From Drosophila miranda (lineage: Eukaryota > Arthropoda > Insecta > Diptera > Drosophilidae), in the NCBI RefSeq assembly GCF_003369915.1, contig NC_046675.1:26102001-26166000 (forward strand): a stretch of DNA of 64,000 bases. Direction: 5' to 3'. The notes beneath the pieces are model-generated. The model was not told the DNA's origin, searched no databases, and was given only the letters and a program-made list of their open reading frames with translations. The position numbers and the translations under genes are program-made. Position 1 is the first letter of the stretch; each line of letters opens with the position of its first letter. Shown piece after piece: positions 23,926-36,300 of the stretch.

Positions 23926-26900
23926 CTACACGAAGTACATAGGATTCGTCTTCATGAACTCTGGAACAATCAAACGCTTTGCGTACTCCTCCTGTGGAGA
24001 ACGGAACTTGGTGGAGCTGGAAGAAAAGCGGTCAAGATATTAGTCAAGACGTTATCAGAACGAATATATGAAACAATAATAGTATTAATATCGCACCCAG
24101 TGAGGTAGACACGTCCACGTGCCGCAGCCAAATGTGCCAAATATGCCGGAGCCGGATAAGACACTGCGCGGTTGCAACGAGGAAACATGTGACAAAGATT
24201 GTATGTCAATTGCTGCAGTACATCAATATCCAAGTTGCCCGTATTCTCAATTACGTTGTAACGCGTCGGCTTGGCCGTCCCCTGATTCGCCTGATGGCTG
24301 ACCATGAAGAACTCCATCTCATTGGGATGGACAATGGTGCGATCGACGACGGTTCCCGGATCGACATTGTTGAACTTGTTATATTGCGATGGAGCTCCGT
24401 TCGGAAAGAAGCGCGTATGATGCCGCTTAACTACAATGACGCAGCAAATCTTGGGTTTAATGTGCATCTGAAAGGCGAACGGTCGAGTAGCGATAGAAAA
24501 TGACAACAAAATCTGGATGCAACGGTTCAAATTACCTTGCAGCAGGCCGCAGAAATTCCTCTCAACTCTTCACTCTTGATCTTGGGGAACTGACCATCGC
24601 CGACACCATCACGGTAATAGATGATGTGCTCGGGATAGGATTTCCGGAACTGATAATAAACACGCAAGTGCTCCAGGGTTATCGACTCCATGTCCTCGAT
24701 CTCCTCCAGGGTAGAGCGTTGCAAGCGATATTGCATGTTATATGAAGCCCCGAATGGATCATGGGAGGCGGCAACACCCACCACACTGGGGATCTCCCAC
24801 TGATCGGGCGACGGATGACTCACATCGGCACCCAAAAACATTGCGTTCTTTAACAGACAGCGCGGGTCATCCCTTAGCTTGTGATTAATACCGTTCAGCT
24901 TGGAATTTACCTTAAGTAGAACGTTACCAATACACTGCGGGTTGCATTTACGCTCGACTGTGATCTGCTTGATGCATTGTGTGAGAATGCCGTGCTTCAG
25001 CTCAGCCTTTTGCTTCACGACATCATAACAGCGCCCGACATTTGGTATAATAACGAACACCAAATCAAATTGATTTTTTTTGAAATCGTGGAAATGAGCA
25101 TCTATTTCACGTTCGTCCTTGTAATTCCGTATCTCGGCTTTGGTATCCAGGCACAGATTGAGGGTGCGACTCTGCTGAAGAACCTGCGACGAAAATTAGT
25201 CGGATTAGGATCGGATCTGTTTGAAATGCTGCAATGAACTTACCATCTTCTGAAGCTCGTCCACATACAGGTAGTTAATCTTACCGTAGAGTATGGCCCA
25301 TTTATGTGGCTTTGGCTTGGGTTCAAAGAATTGCATGCGATCCATGCGCCACGAACCGTTCCTCACCGAAGCCAAATTGTCGTTTTTGTACTCAATCTGA
25401 GGCGCATTGAGCGTGCGTGTATTCACGACGATGAAGTCATTGCCCAGCCGTATGCCAAAGTGGCTGATGGTCGGGTCTAAATTGTGCTTGAAATATTCCA
25501 GCAAGCGGACGATCTTGGCCTTCCTCTCGTTGGTTGACGTGCCAGCAAACTTAAGCATGGCCGCCACCCGAGCAGCAGTATCCTTGCGCTGCGATACGAT
25601 ACAGATAAAACAAATAAAAGCAGGAAACGCAGAATGATTTGGAGTGAAGGGAAGCTCCCCGCTTGGGAGATTTTTAACTCACCTTCATTGTCTGCCCATC
25701 GTCCATGCGACATAGTTCGATAGGCAAATAAATGTGTTTTAACGGCGGCCAAACATGCAAGCAGAGAAGGTTCGGAAACTTTAAATCATACTCCCGAGAC
25801 TTGAAGTACTTTGCAACGGTCGTTTCTTTCCCATCCAGCTCAAATGTCTGAGTGCTAGCCGGAGCCTTGGAAAGCCCGTTGACTCTGAAGACGCGAGGGG
25901 CGCTGCCAAGACAGGAAGGCGGGTCGTAAATTATATAAATGTCATTTAGGAATGACTCAATATCAGAACGCCTGTAGTCAAGATTTGTGCTTTTGTCAAT
26001 TTTCTGCCGCTGATAATGCTCTATATAGTCAATGATCGACATGGCCTTCGGATAGGCCTTGTGTGATATGTCCACATTAACAAACGGGCGATCGCCAAGC
26101 ACGAATGTTTGATGGAGCCCAACCAGAGCTTCGTAGCCGTCTTTAAGATCAAAGGCGTTTCCGGGATCAGACCTTTTGAAGAAGGAGCGACCGGCGCGTC
26201 TAGCGGTGTTATGACAGGGAGCCGCCAACACAACCTCCAGACACTGCAAGGCTCGCATGGGCTTATCATAAATCTTGTCCTTCATGTAGCTGCAAAAATG
26301 GAAAACTGCACACATTCGGTTCAATTCGTTCAATTCGGTTCACTCACCTTCTTAGTGAGCTCAAATCGACTTCCCAGTCCTGTGTCTTCTTGAGCTCCAC
26401 AGTGTAATTCAAGGTAAGGCCGTGGCGATCTGTTACCTGGACGACAAGAGGGCAAGTTTCACTTCAAAAGCACATCAAACTCAGCGAAATATACAACACT
26501 TACTTTCACTTCTTGGCCCTGGGGGCTGCATTTTAGTTTCACAACTGAGTAGCACGATGCACGTCCATCATATGCGGCAATCGCACCCCCCAAATGTTCA
26601 ACTCTGTACTGCTCAAAAGCCTGACGATAGAACTTCTTAGGAAATACTGACGTGATCTTCACATCGTACTGATAGGCCACCGCAGGCATTTTATCCAAGT
26701 TAACGTCGAGATAATTAACAGATACTTGACCTGGTTTTCCCAAAGTTCCACGTTTCATGGTGCCTGCTGGGAGTGGCGGCACCACTTTTTGGGTCTGAGG
26801 GAGCAGAGGCTGCAGAGGCAGACCTCGGTTCTGGGCTCTTGGCCATTTTGGGAGTTCGTCTTGCGGTTTTGGTGGACCATAGAACTGGGAGCCTCCTTGG

Positions 26901-27678
26901 TGTTGTTCATTGTGGCCCAGAAGACGCCTTTGTACTGTCTGCTGTTGTTGGTTCTGTTTTTCTATTGGATCGCGGTGTTGTCCGCGCTGTTGTGGAAGTT
27001 GCTGCTGCTGCTGCTGCTTTCCGCCCCAGCCTTCCCCGGCCTTATCGCGCCTCTTCTGACACCTTTGTGTCTGCCATTCTCCTTGCTCCTCTTCCTGCTT
27101 CTGCTTCTGCAAACCAGAGGCGGCAGGACCTCCATATGGAGGGTGAGTAACCTGTTCTCCAGCTAAAGATTCGTGAAGAAGAGTGGAAGAATTAATGGTA
27201 AATAATCGATACACGGACCTGCGCTAACAAGTCTAAAGCAAAACAAAATACCCTCAATGGACCGCGATTTATCAAAGTCGCGGTTATTTTGTAACTAAAT
27301 TTCAATGCTTCATTGCTACCCACTTGAAATGGAAACCATCAAGTATGCCTTTGAGTAAAATGTCAAAGTTTACTAATTTTTTTGTTTCTTAAATTCGAAC
27401 GAAATATCACCCTCTAGAGGTAGCTTTTCTGATAGAAAGATAACTAAAAAGTCGCGATTCATCTAGGGGTCTACTGCTATTTGGCTACATTCTGAGCAAC
27501 GTATATGGAGGCCGTATATCGCACATTCACAGAACTCAGGAAGGTCCCCTGAAATTGCAACTCATTCCTCCCAAAACGTACATCTTAAAAGTAAACAACG
27601 TACAGCCAGGGTCAAAACAATCCTTCACTTACCTTTTAGTTGATGCTGTTGGAGGGGCTTGCCGAAGTACCGCTTCAT
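23926..27678 (-). CDS. AGO2: A4: Argonaute2, complete
   Basis: Eight exons with GT-AG introns: E1 27678..27633, E2 27162..26504, E3 26436..26348, E4 26289..25683, E5 25588..25244, E6 25183..24536, E7 24467..24097, E8 24016..23926. Together they encode 951 aa. The order is a short lysine/glutamine exon, a Q-rich disordered N-terminus (six-Q run), N domain, L1, PAZ, L2, MID and PIWI, ending PMYFV. The slicer tetrad is visible: D in FLGADVSHPS, E in LEEIEDM, D in YYRDGV, H in YLAHL. Argonaute2 loads siRNA and cleaves target RNA in antiviral and transposon defence. It is shorter than the D. melanogaster protein because the glutamine-rich repeats are reduced. Differences from A7 are few (for example PSCLG for PACLG). 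Confidence 0.94.
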
Positions 27679-28146
27679 GGTTGGTTTGGTTGGTTTTTCG
27701 GCATTCGGTTTATATTCTAATCGGAATAAATTTAATTTATTGAACAAATTCGCATGGGTACTTTTCACTTTCAGTTTTGTATTTCACTCACTATTTTCCT
27801 TTCCCATTTTTATATTTTTTATTATTTTTATTTTTGTCGAATTTTATATCTGTTCCCGACGACTGAATTGTTTCGAATGACTGCAATATTTATTTCCTGT
27901 TTTCTGATGCCAAACTTTTTACTCTAAATATGTTTGACGTATAGCACTGTGCTGTGTGATCGATTCTAATAATCTTGTAGTTGAATCTGTAGTAAATGAT
28001 TAATTTTCATTTGGTGTGCAGTTAGTTGGTGCTCAATTAAGAAATTCTGCTTTTCAACTATCCTAGGAATTCTCTAAATAACATTTTTTATACCGGGTAC
28101 TCGAAGGGTTTAGGGATACTGCTATTTATATTTCAGACCTAACAAT
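27679..28146. other. A4 upstream region
   Basis: AT-rich promoter-side sequence of A4 ending at CAGACCTAACAATAAA, where D3 begins. At the same point the other units join instead to the 103-codon-frame flank, so this is a rearrangement breakpoint. No gene seen. Confidence 0.5.
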
Positions 28147-29198
28147 AAACGAGGGGGAACGTTGTGAGTTGCTGCGGAGACCGCAACTCTAAATTTATAC
28201 CCGATACTAAGTCAGTACGGCTCTCCTCCGGCAGACGTCGCTAATATTAAACGACACGACAAAGAATGCGTGCGAGAGAGACAGAAAATCAGTCTGAGCG
28301 TGACGTCGGGCGCTGCGTAGCCAGTGCAAATTTATTTGTTCCTTTTGGCTATAAAAATGATCTGATCTGATACAGATTCAGCAACCTAATAGATATGATC
28401 ATTATCTATGATTCTGCATTTTTAGTTTTCTCGAATGTGCAATATTGTGGATGCAACAGATTGGGGCGAAATTCTAAGATATACGTTTTATAGTGAGATC
28501 TAACAGAAGTGCGGATACCAAATTTGGTTACTCTAGCCTTAATAGTCTCTGAGATTTGTGGATGCCCCAGATTTTCGTCCTTTGCGGGGGCGGAAGGGGG
28601 TGTGGCGAAATTTGGACACGAAACGGTCAAGGTCCGATATCACAGGAGTGTGGATACCAATTTTGGTTGCTCTGGCTCTTATAGGTTCTGAGATCCTTAA
28701 ACTCATATTTTGCAATTGGCAAAACCGACAATGAAACCTGTGTGTAAGAGAGAGACAGAGCGAGAAAGAATGAAATTGTTTTCTTGATTCTGGCTATAAT
28801 AATTATACGATTGAGATTTTACACTCTAGAACATATAGTCATCCTCTACGATTCTGCGTTTTTGGTTTTCTCGTATCTTTAAAATTGTGGATGCCACAGA
28901 TTTTCGTCCTTTGTGGGGGCGGAAGTGGGCGGGGCGAAGTTTTGAAATATTTTTGTAGCAGTGACATCACAGAAGTCTGGATCCAAAACAACGTTGCTCT
29001 AGCTCTTATAGTCTTTGAGCACTAGGCGCTGAAGGGGACGGACAGACAGACAGGGCTCAATCGACTCGGCTATTGATGCTGATCAAGAATATATATACTT
29101 TATGGGGTCGGAAACGATTCCTTCTGGACGTTACACACATCCACTTTTACCACAAATCTAATATACCCCAATACTCATTTTGAGTATCGGGTATAAAA
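28147..29198. mobile_element. DINE-1/INE-1-like element (D3)
   Basis: Longer copy, starting CGAGGGGGAACGTTGTGAG, with a CGATACTAAGTCAGTACGG left part, an AGAGAGACAG stretch, the internal GGGGGCGGAAG repeats (one shortened near 28462), the GACGGACAGACAG tract and the terminal GAGTATCGGGTATAAA. Confidence 0.8.
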
Positions 29199-29971
29199 AA
29201 TAAATATTTACCAAAATTTATATATATTTACACTATAAAGCTGTAGCTTACAGCTTTGCTTGGGGTGCGGTTTTTGATCAAAGGCGACAGAATCATTTTA
29301 CAACTACAGGATATAACTTTGTTTTAAACACTAAAAGTTATCTTCCGTGCTGGTACAGTTTTTTCCAGTAGCCAGTATTGTTTTCTGAAGCTAATGTCGC
29401 TTTGCTAGTTATGTAGTTATTCCAAGTTAGTGTGGTTGTCCAGGTGGATCCGCACGTATTTAGATGACTTGGTGGCTGCGATAGCTGACCCATTTCTTTA
29501 TGGGGTCACCCTCCGTTTGGAGGTATATATTTTCTTTTTGGTCTGTCATTAATTTATTTGGATGTCATTTTTTTAAGCAATATAATCAAGACACCAACAT
29601 TTTCGGAAGTTTGAAGGTTGGTAGATGTAGAAAGCTATTCATTTTTAGACTCTTGAAGATCGTTTTATAAAAATGAGCAAACGTTTTTGCTAAGATTTCA
29701 TATCAGTGTTGGTTTCTACATATGTATATTTATACTGGAAAGCAAATCATATACATATGTATCCATAAATATTTGCAAGGTTATTCGACGGTTCTTTTAA
29801 TTTCATTTGTAAACAGTTTCAGATAGGGTTAATTTTTATTTAAAAAATTATATTAATGAACTATACATCCGATCGCGTTTTATACATTTACTGACGCTAG
29901 AAGTCAGCAACGAGCTGAACTTGTAGATAGGCAACGCCATCAAAACTGAGTTTATAAAAAACCTATGCGTG
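29199..29971. other. Unit spacer S3
   Basis: As S1, with the 66-codon relic stopped near 29340 and a ~12-bp deletion near 29640. No gene. Confidence 0.5.
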
Positions 29972-30391
29972 TCATGTGGGGTTGTTCCGTTTGTTTGATT
30001 GCAACCGCGCTAGTCCAGTTCGCTCTTCCTCTTCGTCGCTTGTATACTGATGCATGCTTGTTCCGCTAACACCCCCACACGTACAGAAGATGTGGCCTGC
30101 ATTAGATCTTGGTCAGGGGCGTTTCGATTCTCGTATAGCAACACTTTAAGTGTTTCTTCGTAAATACGTGCCTCAGGAAATTCCACTTTATTATGTTTTC
30201 GATCAGTTGCATAAACTATAGAAGTACAACACACTTCAGCAACCTTTTTTCCGTGCCCATAAAAGGACCAGCAACATATTTCACTTGGTCCTATAACATC
30301 TTTGATGAATAAAATGCGTTCGTTGAAGCGCAGAGAGAACTTGTCGAAAAGTTCAATATTTTTTAATAAATTGTCATCGGATGTGCTTGTG
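29972..30391 (-). pseudogene. K3: 5'-truncated KCTD/BACURD remnant
   Basis: Only the C-terminal part of exon 2 survives. Homology begins at 30391 and runs to the stop equivalent at 29972-29974. One C is lost from a C run near 30070, shifting the frame. Exon 1, the BTB domain and the promoter are gone, replaced by foreign sequence and A5. Confidence 0.85.
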
Positions 30392-30589
30392 AGCTTCCAT
30401 TTATAACTTCTAGATTTTTCCCAAATTTGTTGTTAATTCTTTTGAGATACAATGTCAGTGTCCAGTGTAAATTCGAGCAATGAATCCGTTCTACGCACTC
30501 AATTCGCTTCCTCAATCGAATTGGAAGTCGACAATGCAAAGCCCTCATCGGAAACCGAACTGGGGAGCAGCGACGTCGATGTCGCCCTC
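30392..30589 (+). other. Unique captured segment with a start codon
   Basis: About 198 bp found nowhere else in the window, between K3 and A5. On the plus strand an ATG at 30452 opens a frame (MSVSSVNSSNESVLRTQFAS...) rich in S, E and D. It runs through the segment and stops just inside Argonaute2 sequence at 30605-30607, 51 codons in all. Base composition (balanced GC, few stops) looks like the 5' end of a real coding exon from elsewhere. Not identified. Confidence 0.5.
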
Positions 30590-31558
30590 CTTCTTAGGAA
30601 ATACTGACGTGATCTTCACATCGTACTGATAGGCCACCGCAGGCATTTTATCCAAGTTAACGTCGAGATAATTAACAGATACTTGTCCTGGTTTTCCCAA
30701 AGTTCCACGTTTCATGGTGCCTGCTGGGAGTGGCGGCATTACTTTTTGGGTCCGAGGGAGCAGAGGCTGCAGAGGCAGACCTCGGTTCTGGGCTCTTGGC
30801 CATTTTGGGAGTTCGTCTTGCGGTTTTGGTGGACCATAGAACTGGGAGCCTCCTTGGTGTTGTTCATTGTGGCCCTGAAGACGCTGCTGCTGCTGCTGCT
30901 TTCCGCCCCAGCCTTCCCCGGCCTTATCGCGCCTCTTCTGACACCTTTGTGTCTGCCATTCTCCTTGCTCCTCTTCCTGCTTCTGCTTCTGCAAACCAGA
31001 GGCGGCAGGACCTCCATATGGAGGGTGAGTAACCTGTTCTCCAGCTAAAGATTCGTGAAGAAGAGTGGAAGAATTAATGGTAAATAATCGATACACGGAC
31101 CTGCGCTAACAAGTCTAAAGCAAAACAAAATACCCTCAATGGACCGCGATTTATCAAGGTCGCGGTTATTTTGTAACTAAATTTCAAAGCTTCATTGCTA
31201 CCCACTTGAAATGGAAACCATCAAGTATGCCTTTGAGTAAAATGTCAAAGTTTACTAAATTTTTTTTGTTAAATTCGAACGAAATATTACCCTCTAAAGG
31301 TAGCTTTTCTGATAGAAACATAGCTAAAAAGTCGCGATTCATCTAGGGGTCTACTGCTAGTTGGCTACATTCTGAGCAACGTATATGGAGGCCGTATATC
31401 GCACATTCACAGAACTCAGGAAGGTCCCCTGAAATTGCAACTCATTCCTCCCAAAACGTACATCTTAAAGGTAAACAACGTACAGCCAGGGTCAAAACAA
31501 TCCTTCACTTACCTTTTAGTTGATGCTGTTGGAGGGGCTTGCCGAAGTACCGCTTCAT
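30590..31558 (-). pseudogene. AGO2: A5: Argonaute2 5' fragment (exons 1-2 only)
   Basis: E1 31558..31513 and part of E2 (31044..30590). E2 has an internal deletion fusing the Q run directly to RLQGHNEQ, and it ends at FPKK where foreign sequence begins. All of L1, PAZ, MID and PIWI are missing. It has the same promoter region as the intact copies, so it could be transcribed through into the captured segment. Confidence 0.85.
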
Positions 31559-32035
31559 GGTTGGTTTGGTTGGTTTTTCGGCATTCGGTTTATATTCTAA
31601 TCGGAATAAATTTAATTTATTGAACAAATTCGCATGGGTACTTTTCACTTTCAGTTTTGTATTTCACTCACTATTTTCCTTTCCCATTTTTATATTTTTT
31701 ATTATTTTTATTTTTGTCGAATTTTATATCTGTTCCCGACGACTGAATTGTTTCGAATGACTGCAATATTTATTTCCTGTTTTCTGATGCCAAACTTTTT
31801 ACTCTAAATATCTTTGACGTATAGCACTGTGCTGTGTGATCGATTTTAATAATCTTATAGTTGAATCTGTAGTAAATGATTAATTTTCATTTGGTGTGCA
31901 GTTAGTTGGTGCTCAATTAAGAAATTCTGCTTTTCAACTATCCTAGGAATTCTCTAAATAACATTTTTTATACCGGGTACTCGAAGGGTTTAGGGATACT
32001 GCTATTTATATTTCAGACCTAACAATAAACGAGGG
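31559..32035. other. A5 upstream region
   Basis: Same promoter-side sequence as upstream of A4 and A7, ending at CAGACCTAACAATAAA where D4 begins. No gene seen. Confidence 0.5.
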
Positions 32036-32273
32036 GGAACGTTGTGAGTTGCTGCGGAGACCGCAACTCTAAATTTATACCCGATACTAAGTCAGTACGG
32101 CTCTCCTCCGGCAGACGTCGCTAATATTAAACGACACGACAAAGAATGCGTGCGAGAGAGACAGAAAATCAGTCTGAGCGTGACGTCGGGCGCTGCGTAG
32201 CCAGTGCAAATTTATTTGTTCCTTTTGGCTATAAAAATGATCTGATCTGATACAGATTCAGCAACCTAATATA
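32036..32273. mobile_element. DINE-1-like element D4, left part
   Basis: Left ~238 bp of a DINE-1 copy cut by the LTR retrotransposon. It continues at 37634. The uninterrupted site is visible at 28384 and 60050 (CCTAATAGATATGATC). Confidence 0.85.
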
Positions 32274-32532
32274 TGTAGGAAACGAAGGAAAGAGAGAGAC
32301 ACGAAGCGGTCGTGTTTTCGTCGTGTCGTCGGGATAGAGCAGTAATCGGCTCTGAGAGAGCCGATAGCAAGAGAGAGAGATAGTCAGTTGTCAGTTCAGC
32401 CACGCATCAGACGTACACGCATATAATTATTCACAAACATACTTGTAAAACTTGGAGCTGTTATAATTTTAAGTCCAACATACTTATCAAATAAATGTTA
32501 CTCGTTGCCATCAAGCAACTTAAACTACTACA
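32274..32532 (+). repeat. 5' LTR
   Basis: 259 bp, begins TGTAGG and ends CTACA. Contains GAGAGA-rich U3 sequence, a short palindrome GGCTCTGAGAGAGCC and an AATAAA at 32490-32495 (probable polyadenylation signal). Confidence 0.95.
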
Positions 32533-32535
32533 AAT

Positions 32536-32549
32536 TGGGGGCTCGTCCG
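32536..32549 (+). promoter_or_regulatory. Primer binding site, tRNA-Pro type
   Basis: TGGGGGCTCGTCCG, three bases after the LTR, is complementary to the 3' end of tRNA-Pro (acceptor end CGGACGAGCCCCCA). Fourteen bases pair, then the match breaks. tRNA-Pro priming is best known from murine gammaretroviruses. Confidence 0.75.
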
Positions 32550-32618
32550 AAAATAAGCCCAAGACAACAACATTTGCAAGTGAGATTTGTGCGTGTATTT
32601 GGAAATTTTGGCGAACAC

Positions 32619-32912
32619 GAGGCTAGAGCTACAAGGAGACAAGCGGCACAGAGACGACAATCTGAGCGCGTTCGTTCCAAAGAGAGCAGAAGCGACAAAA
32701 CGACGGCAGACGGCAGCAATCACAGCAAGAATCAAAACCTTCGTTGTTGTTGTTGTGCATTGCGTCTGAGAGGCTAGAGCTACAAGGAGACAAGCGGCAC
32801 AGAGACGACAATCTGAGTGCGTTCGTTCCAAAGGAAGCAGAAGCGACAAAACGACGGCAGCAAACAGCAAGAATCAAAGAACATTGATTGTTGTTGTGTT
32901 GCACTGCGTCGG
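32619..32912 (+). repeat. Tandem duplication in the retrotransposon leader
   Basis: Two imperfect ~150-bp direct copies (starting GAGGCTAGAGCTACAAGG at 32619 and 32770) in the untranslated leader, each ending in a TTGTTGTTG stretch and a TGCGTC motif. Small frames across here on both strands are chance products of the repeat. Confidence 0.85.
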
Positions 32913-33336
32913 ACGGAGACTACAACTACAAGAAAAGACAAGCAGCAGTTCATTTTGTAACAGCAGAAGCAGCGGCGATTCGGGAAGCGACAACGAGTTA
33001 TCGGCGAACGGCGAGAGCAAGGCAAGGCAACAAAGAGAGGACGGCAACAGCGACATCGACAGGCAAGCGAGATCTGGATGTGGTGGTGTGTGTGCGTCAA
33101 ATTTGGAGTCTGGAAAGTTCTGCGCAGAAGCGAGAGTTAACAAGGGTAAACCCATAGTAAGGTGAGCGTTAACAGAGAAGCGATCGTTAACAGTGACGAC
33201 TTTAAAGGCGTTTTCGAAATCGATGTTAACTGGAAAATTGTTAACAGGCCAGCAGTAATAAGGTTGTTTAAGTTGATTTAATTACATTTTCTTAGATATA
33301 AGCTAATATCAATTATTTTGTATTTAAATCGTCACG

Positions 33337-36300
33337 ATGCAAGTTGAAGAGATAATGACACTGAGAGTCGCAGATTTGCGAGAGAAGTTAAGAGAGCTTG
33401 CGTTGCAGACGACGGGACGAAAGCGCGATTTGCAAGATAGACTATTAATACATCACGGCTTTCCAGTTGAGGATGAAGAAGAGTCAGAGGATGAGTCCGT
33501 AGTAACAGCAGAGGATGATACCGTAGCAGTTCAACCAGGTACGCGACAGGCAGAGTATAAATCTTGGTTTACGCTAAAAGACGTGGAAGGTAGTGTGTCA
33601 CAATTTTCTGGTTCTAATAACCCCGACATCAATCAATGGATAGAGGAATTAGAAGAATGCGCAGCTACTGTTCAATGGAGTCAATTACAATTATTCATTT
33701 ATGCCAAGCAGTTGTTAGTTGGTGCAGCAAAATCTTTCGTTCGTAGTTTGCGTGATATTCGTAACTGGAATTCGTTGAAGGCAGCTCTGTTGGATGAGTT
33801 TAGTGTTAAACTGTCGTCCGTAGAAGTACATAGAATGTTGCAAAAGCGCCAGCAGAAAAAAGGAGAGTCGTTGCATGATTTTTTGTATGCGTTAATGGAG
33901 ATAGCCAAGCCAATTAAACTAGATGATGAGAGTTTAATCGAATATTTTGTGGATGGTATACCAGACGCTAGGGCAAGTAAGGCAATGCTGTACCAAGCTA
34001 GAAACTTAAAGGAGCTTAAATTTCAGATCGATGTTTACCAGAAAGCTAGAGGCGGATCCAAGCCGATGAGTAAGAATTGGACGCTGAGTAATAAAAGTGA
34101 GAGTTCGGTGAAAGGGTCGATGGCAGAGAATTTTAGGAAATGTTTTAAGTGTGGAGACAAATCGCATTTGAGGAAAGATTGTCCCAAAAATGATTTTTGT
34201 TGTTTCAAATGTGGCCAACCAGGACACCGTGCTGCAAGCTGTAATGTCAAGGTCGAAACCAGACAAGAAAAGAGATCGAATACGAACATTATTCGAGATA
34301 AGGAAGTCGTTGATAAGCCGTCAGGTATTTTCACTCTATCAGATTTGGAATTAAAGGATATTAAGTACGAGAATTTGGTATTCCAAGGTTTGATTGATAC
34401 TGGAGCAGATTTGTGTTTAATTCGCAGGAGGGTATTTTTGAAATTTGGAAATCTTGAACTGATCGGCCAGGAGAAATGTTTAACAGGTATTGGAGATAGT
34501 CAAGTTGTAACTTTTGGTAGCTTTTCGATACCAGTGAAAATCGATGAGATTGGAATGGAGGTAGAATTTCATGTCATTCCAGACGAGGATATTGGTTTTG
34601 AAGCCATTTTAGGAAGGACTATTCTGGATCATGTGGACATGCAAGTTTCTAAGACAGGAACAAGATTTGTTCGTAGAGTTTGTGGCGAGGATAAAGATAA
34701 GAAACTTGATCAGGTAGCATCGTCCTCATGCGTGGAATTGTTTAATGAATATAAAGGCATTTGCATGTCAAGTATTGACGAAGTTGAGAAGGAGTTTTCA
34801 ATTGATGTTGGTCATCTCAGTGAAGTACATGCTAGAGAGGTTAGGGGTATGGTAGGAAAGTACCAACCTCAGAGAAATGTAGATGCGCCGATAAAAATGA
34901 AAATTGTATTAGTGGATGAGATACCAGTTTTCCAGCATCCGAGACGATTACCGTTGTGTGAACAGGAAATCGTGGACAAGCAAGTGGAAGAGTGGCTGGC
35001 TCAGAAGATTATAAAGCCAAGTACATCGGAGTATGCATCACCAGTAGTGTTGGTACCGAAAAAGAACGGTAGCAAGAGACTATGCTGTGATTACCGAAAG
35101 CTGAATGAGAAAATAGTTCGCGATAACTTTCCAATGTCACATATGGATACAGTGTTGGAGAAACTGCAGGGTGCAAAGTATTTCACCACGTTGGATTTAA
35201 CGAATGGTTTTTTCCATGTGCCTGTAGAAGTCGAGTCTCAAAAATATACGTCTTTTGTGACTCAGAATGGTCAGTTCGAATTTTTATATGTACCATTTGG
35301 AATTTCAAATTCTCCAGCGGTGTTTACCAGATTTATAATGGCTGTGTTGAGAGATTTGGTAAAGAATAATGAAGCAGCAGTCTATATGGATGACGTTATT
35401 ATTTGTAGTCAAGATATAGAAGAGAGTTTGTTAAAGTTGAGAAAAGTACTGAAGATAGCGGAAATGAATGGGCTACGTATAAATTGGAGAAAGTGTCAGC
35501 TGATACGACCAAAGGTTAATTTTCTGGGGTATATAATAGAAAAGAATACGAGAAGACCAAGTGATGAGAAGACGAGGGCAGTCGAAAAGTTCCCAGTGCC
35601 AGTTGATAAAAAAGTAGTGCAGCGTTTCATAGGATTGACTTCTTATTTCCGAAAGTTTATTGAGGGTTATGCTGTTATTGCAAAACCATTGACAGATCTG
35701 CTGCGGAAGGATGTTAAATTTGAATTTAAGGAGATACATCAGGTTGCGTTTGAACAACTAAAGGTAGCATTGAAGTTGGAGAAGTTGGAGACAGAAATCC
35801 ATACTGATGCATCAAAATGGGGGTATGGAGCCGTGTTACTGCAAAAGAGTTTGGAAGACAGCCAATTCCATCCAGTTCAATATATGAGCCGTAGGACTAA
35901 GCCATGTGAAGAGAAATATCCTGCTTATGACCTTGAGGTTCTGGCAATTATCGAAGCTTTAGCGAAATGGCGTGTATACGTTTTGGGTATAAAGTTCAAA
36001 ATTGTCACAGATTGTAATGCATTTACAATGACGATCAAAAAGAAAGACGTTCCTTTGAGAGTAGCACGTTGGGCCATGTACCTACAAGATTTTAATTATG
36101 TTATAGAACATCGCTCAGGAACGAAGATGAGGCACGTTGACGCGTTGAGTCGTGTATCTTGTTTTATGGTGACCGAAAGTATAGCTCATCGTTTGAAAGA
36201 AGCTCAGCTAACCGACAATTGGGTTAAGGCCGTTAAAAGTATTGTGGAGGACAAGGAATATGAGGATTATTATATTCAGAATCAGATTTTGTTTAAGGAT

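Noticed and set aside
28406..28691. Short frames within DINE-1 copies (60-78 codons)
   Set aside because: DINE-1 is non-coding; the frames come from the repeated GGGGGCGGAAG blocks.
32505..33165. Several frames on both strands in the retrotransposon leader
   Set aside because: They arise from the repeated GACGGCAGCAA-type sequence; no conserved domain, and they lie in the untranslated leader.
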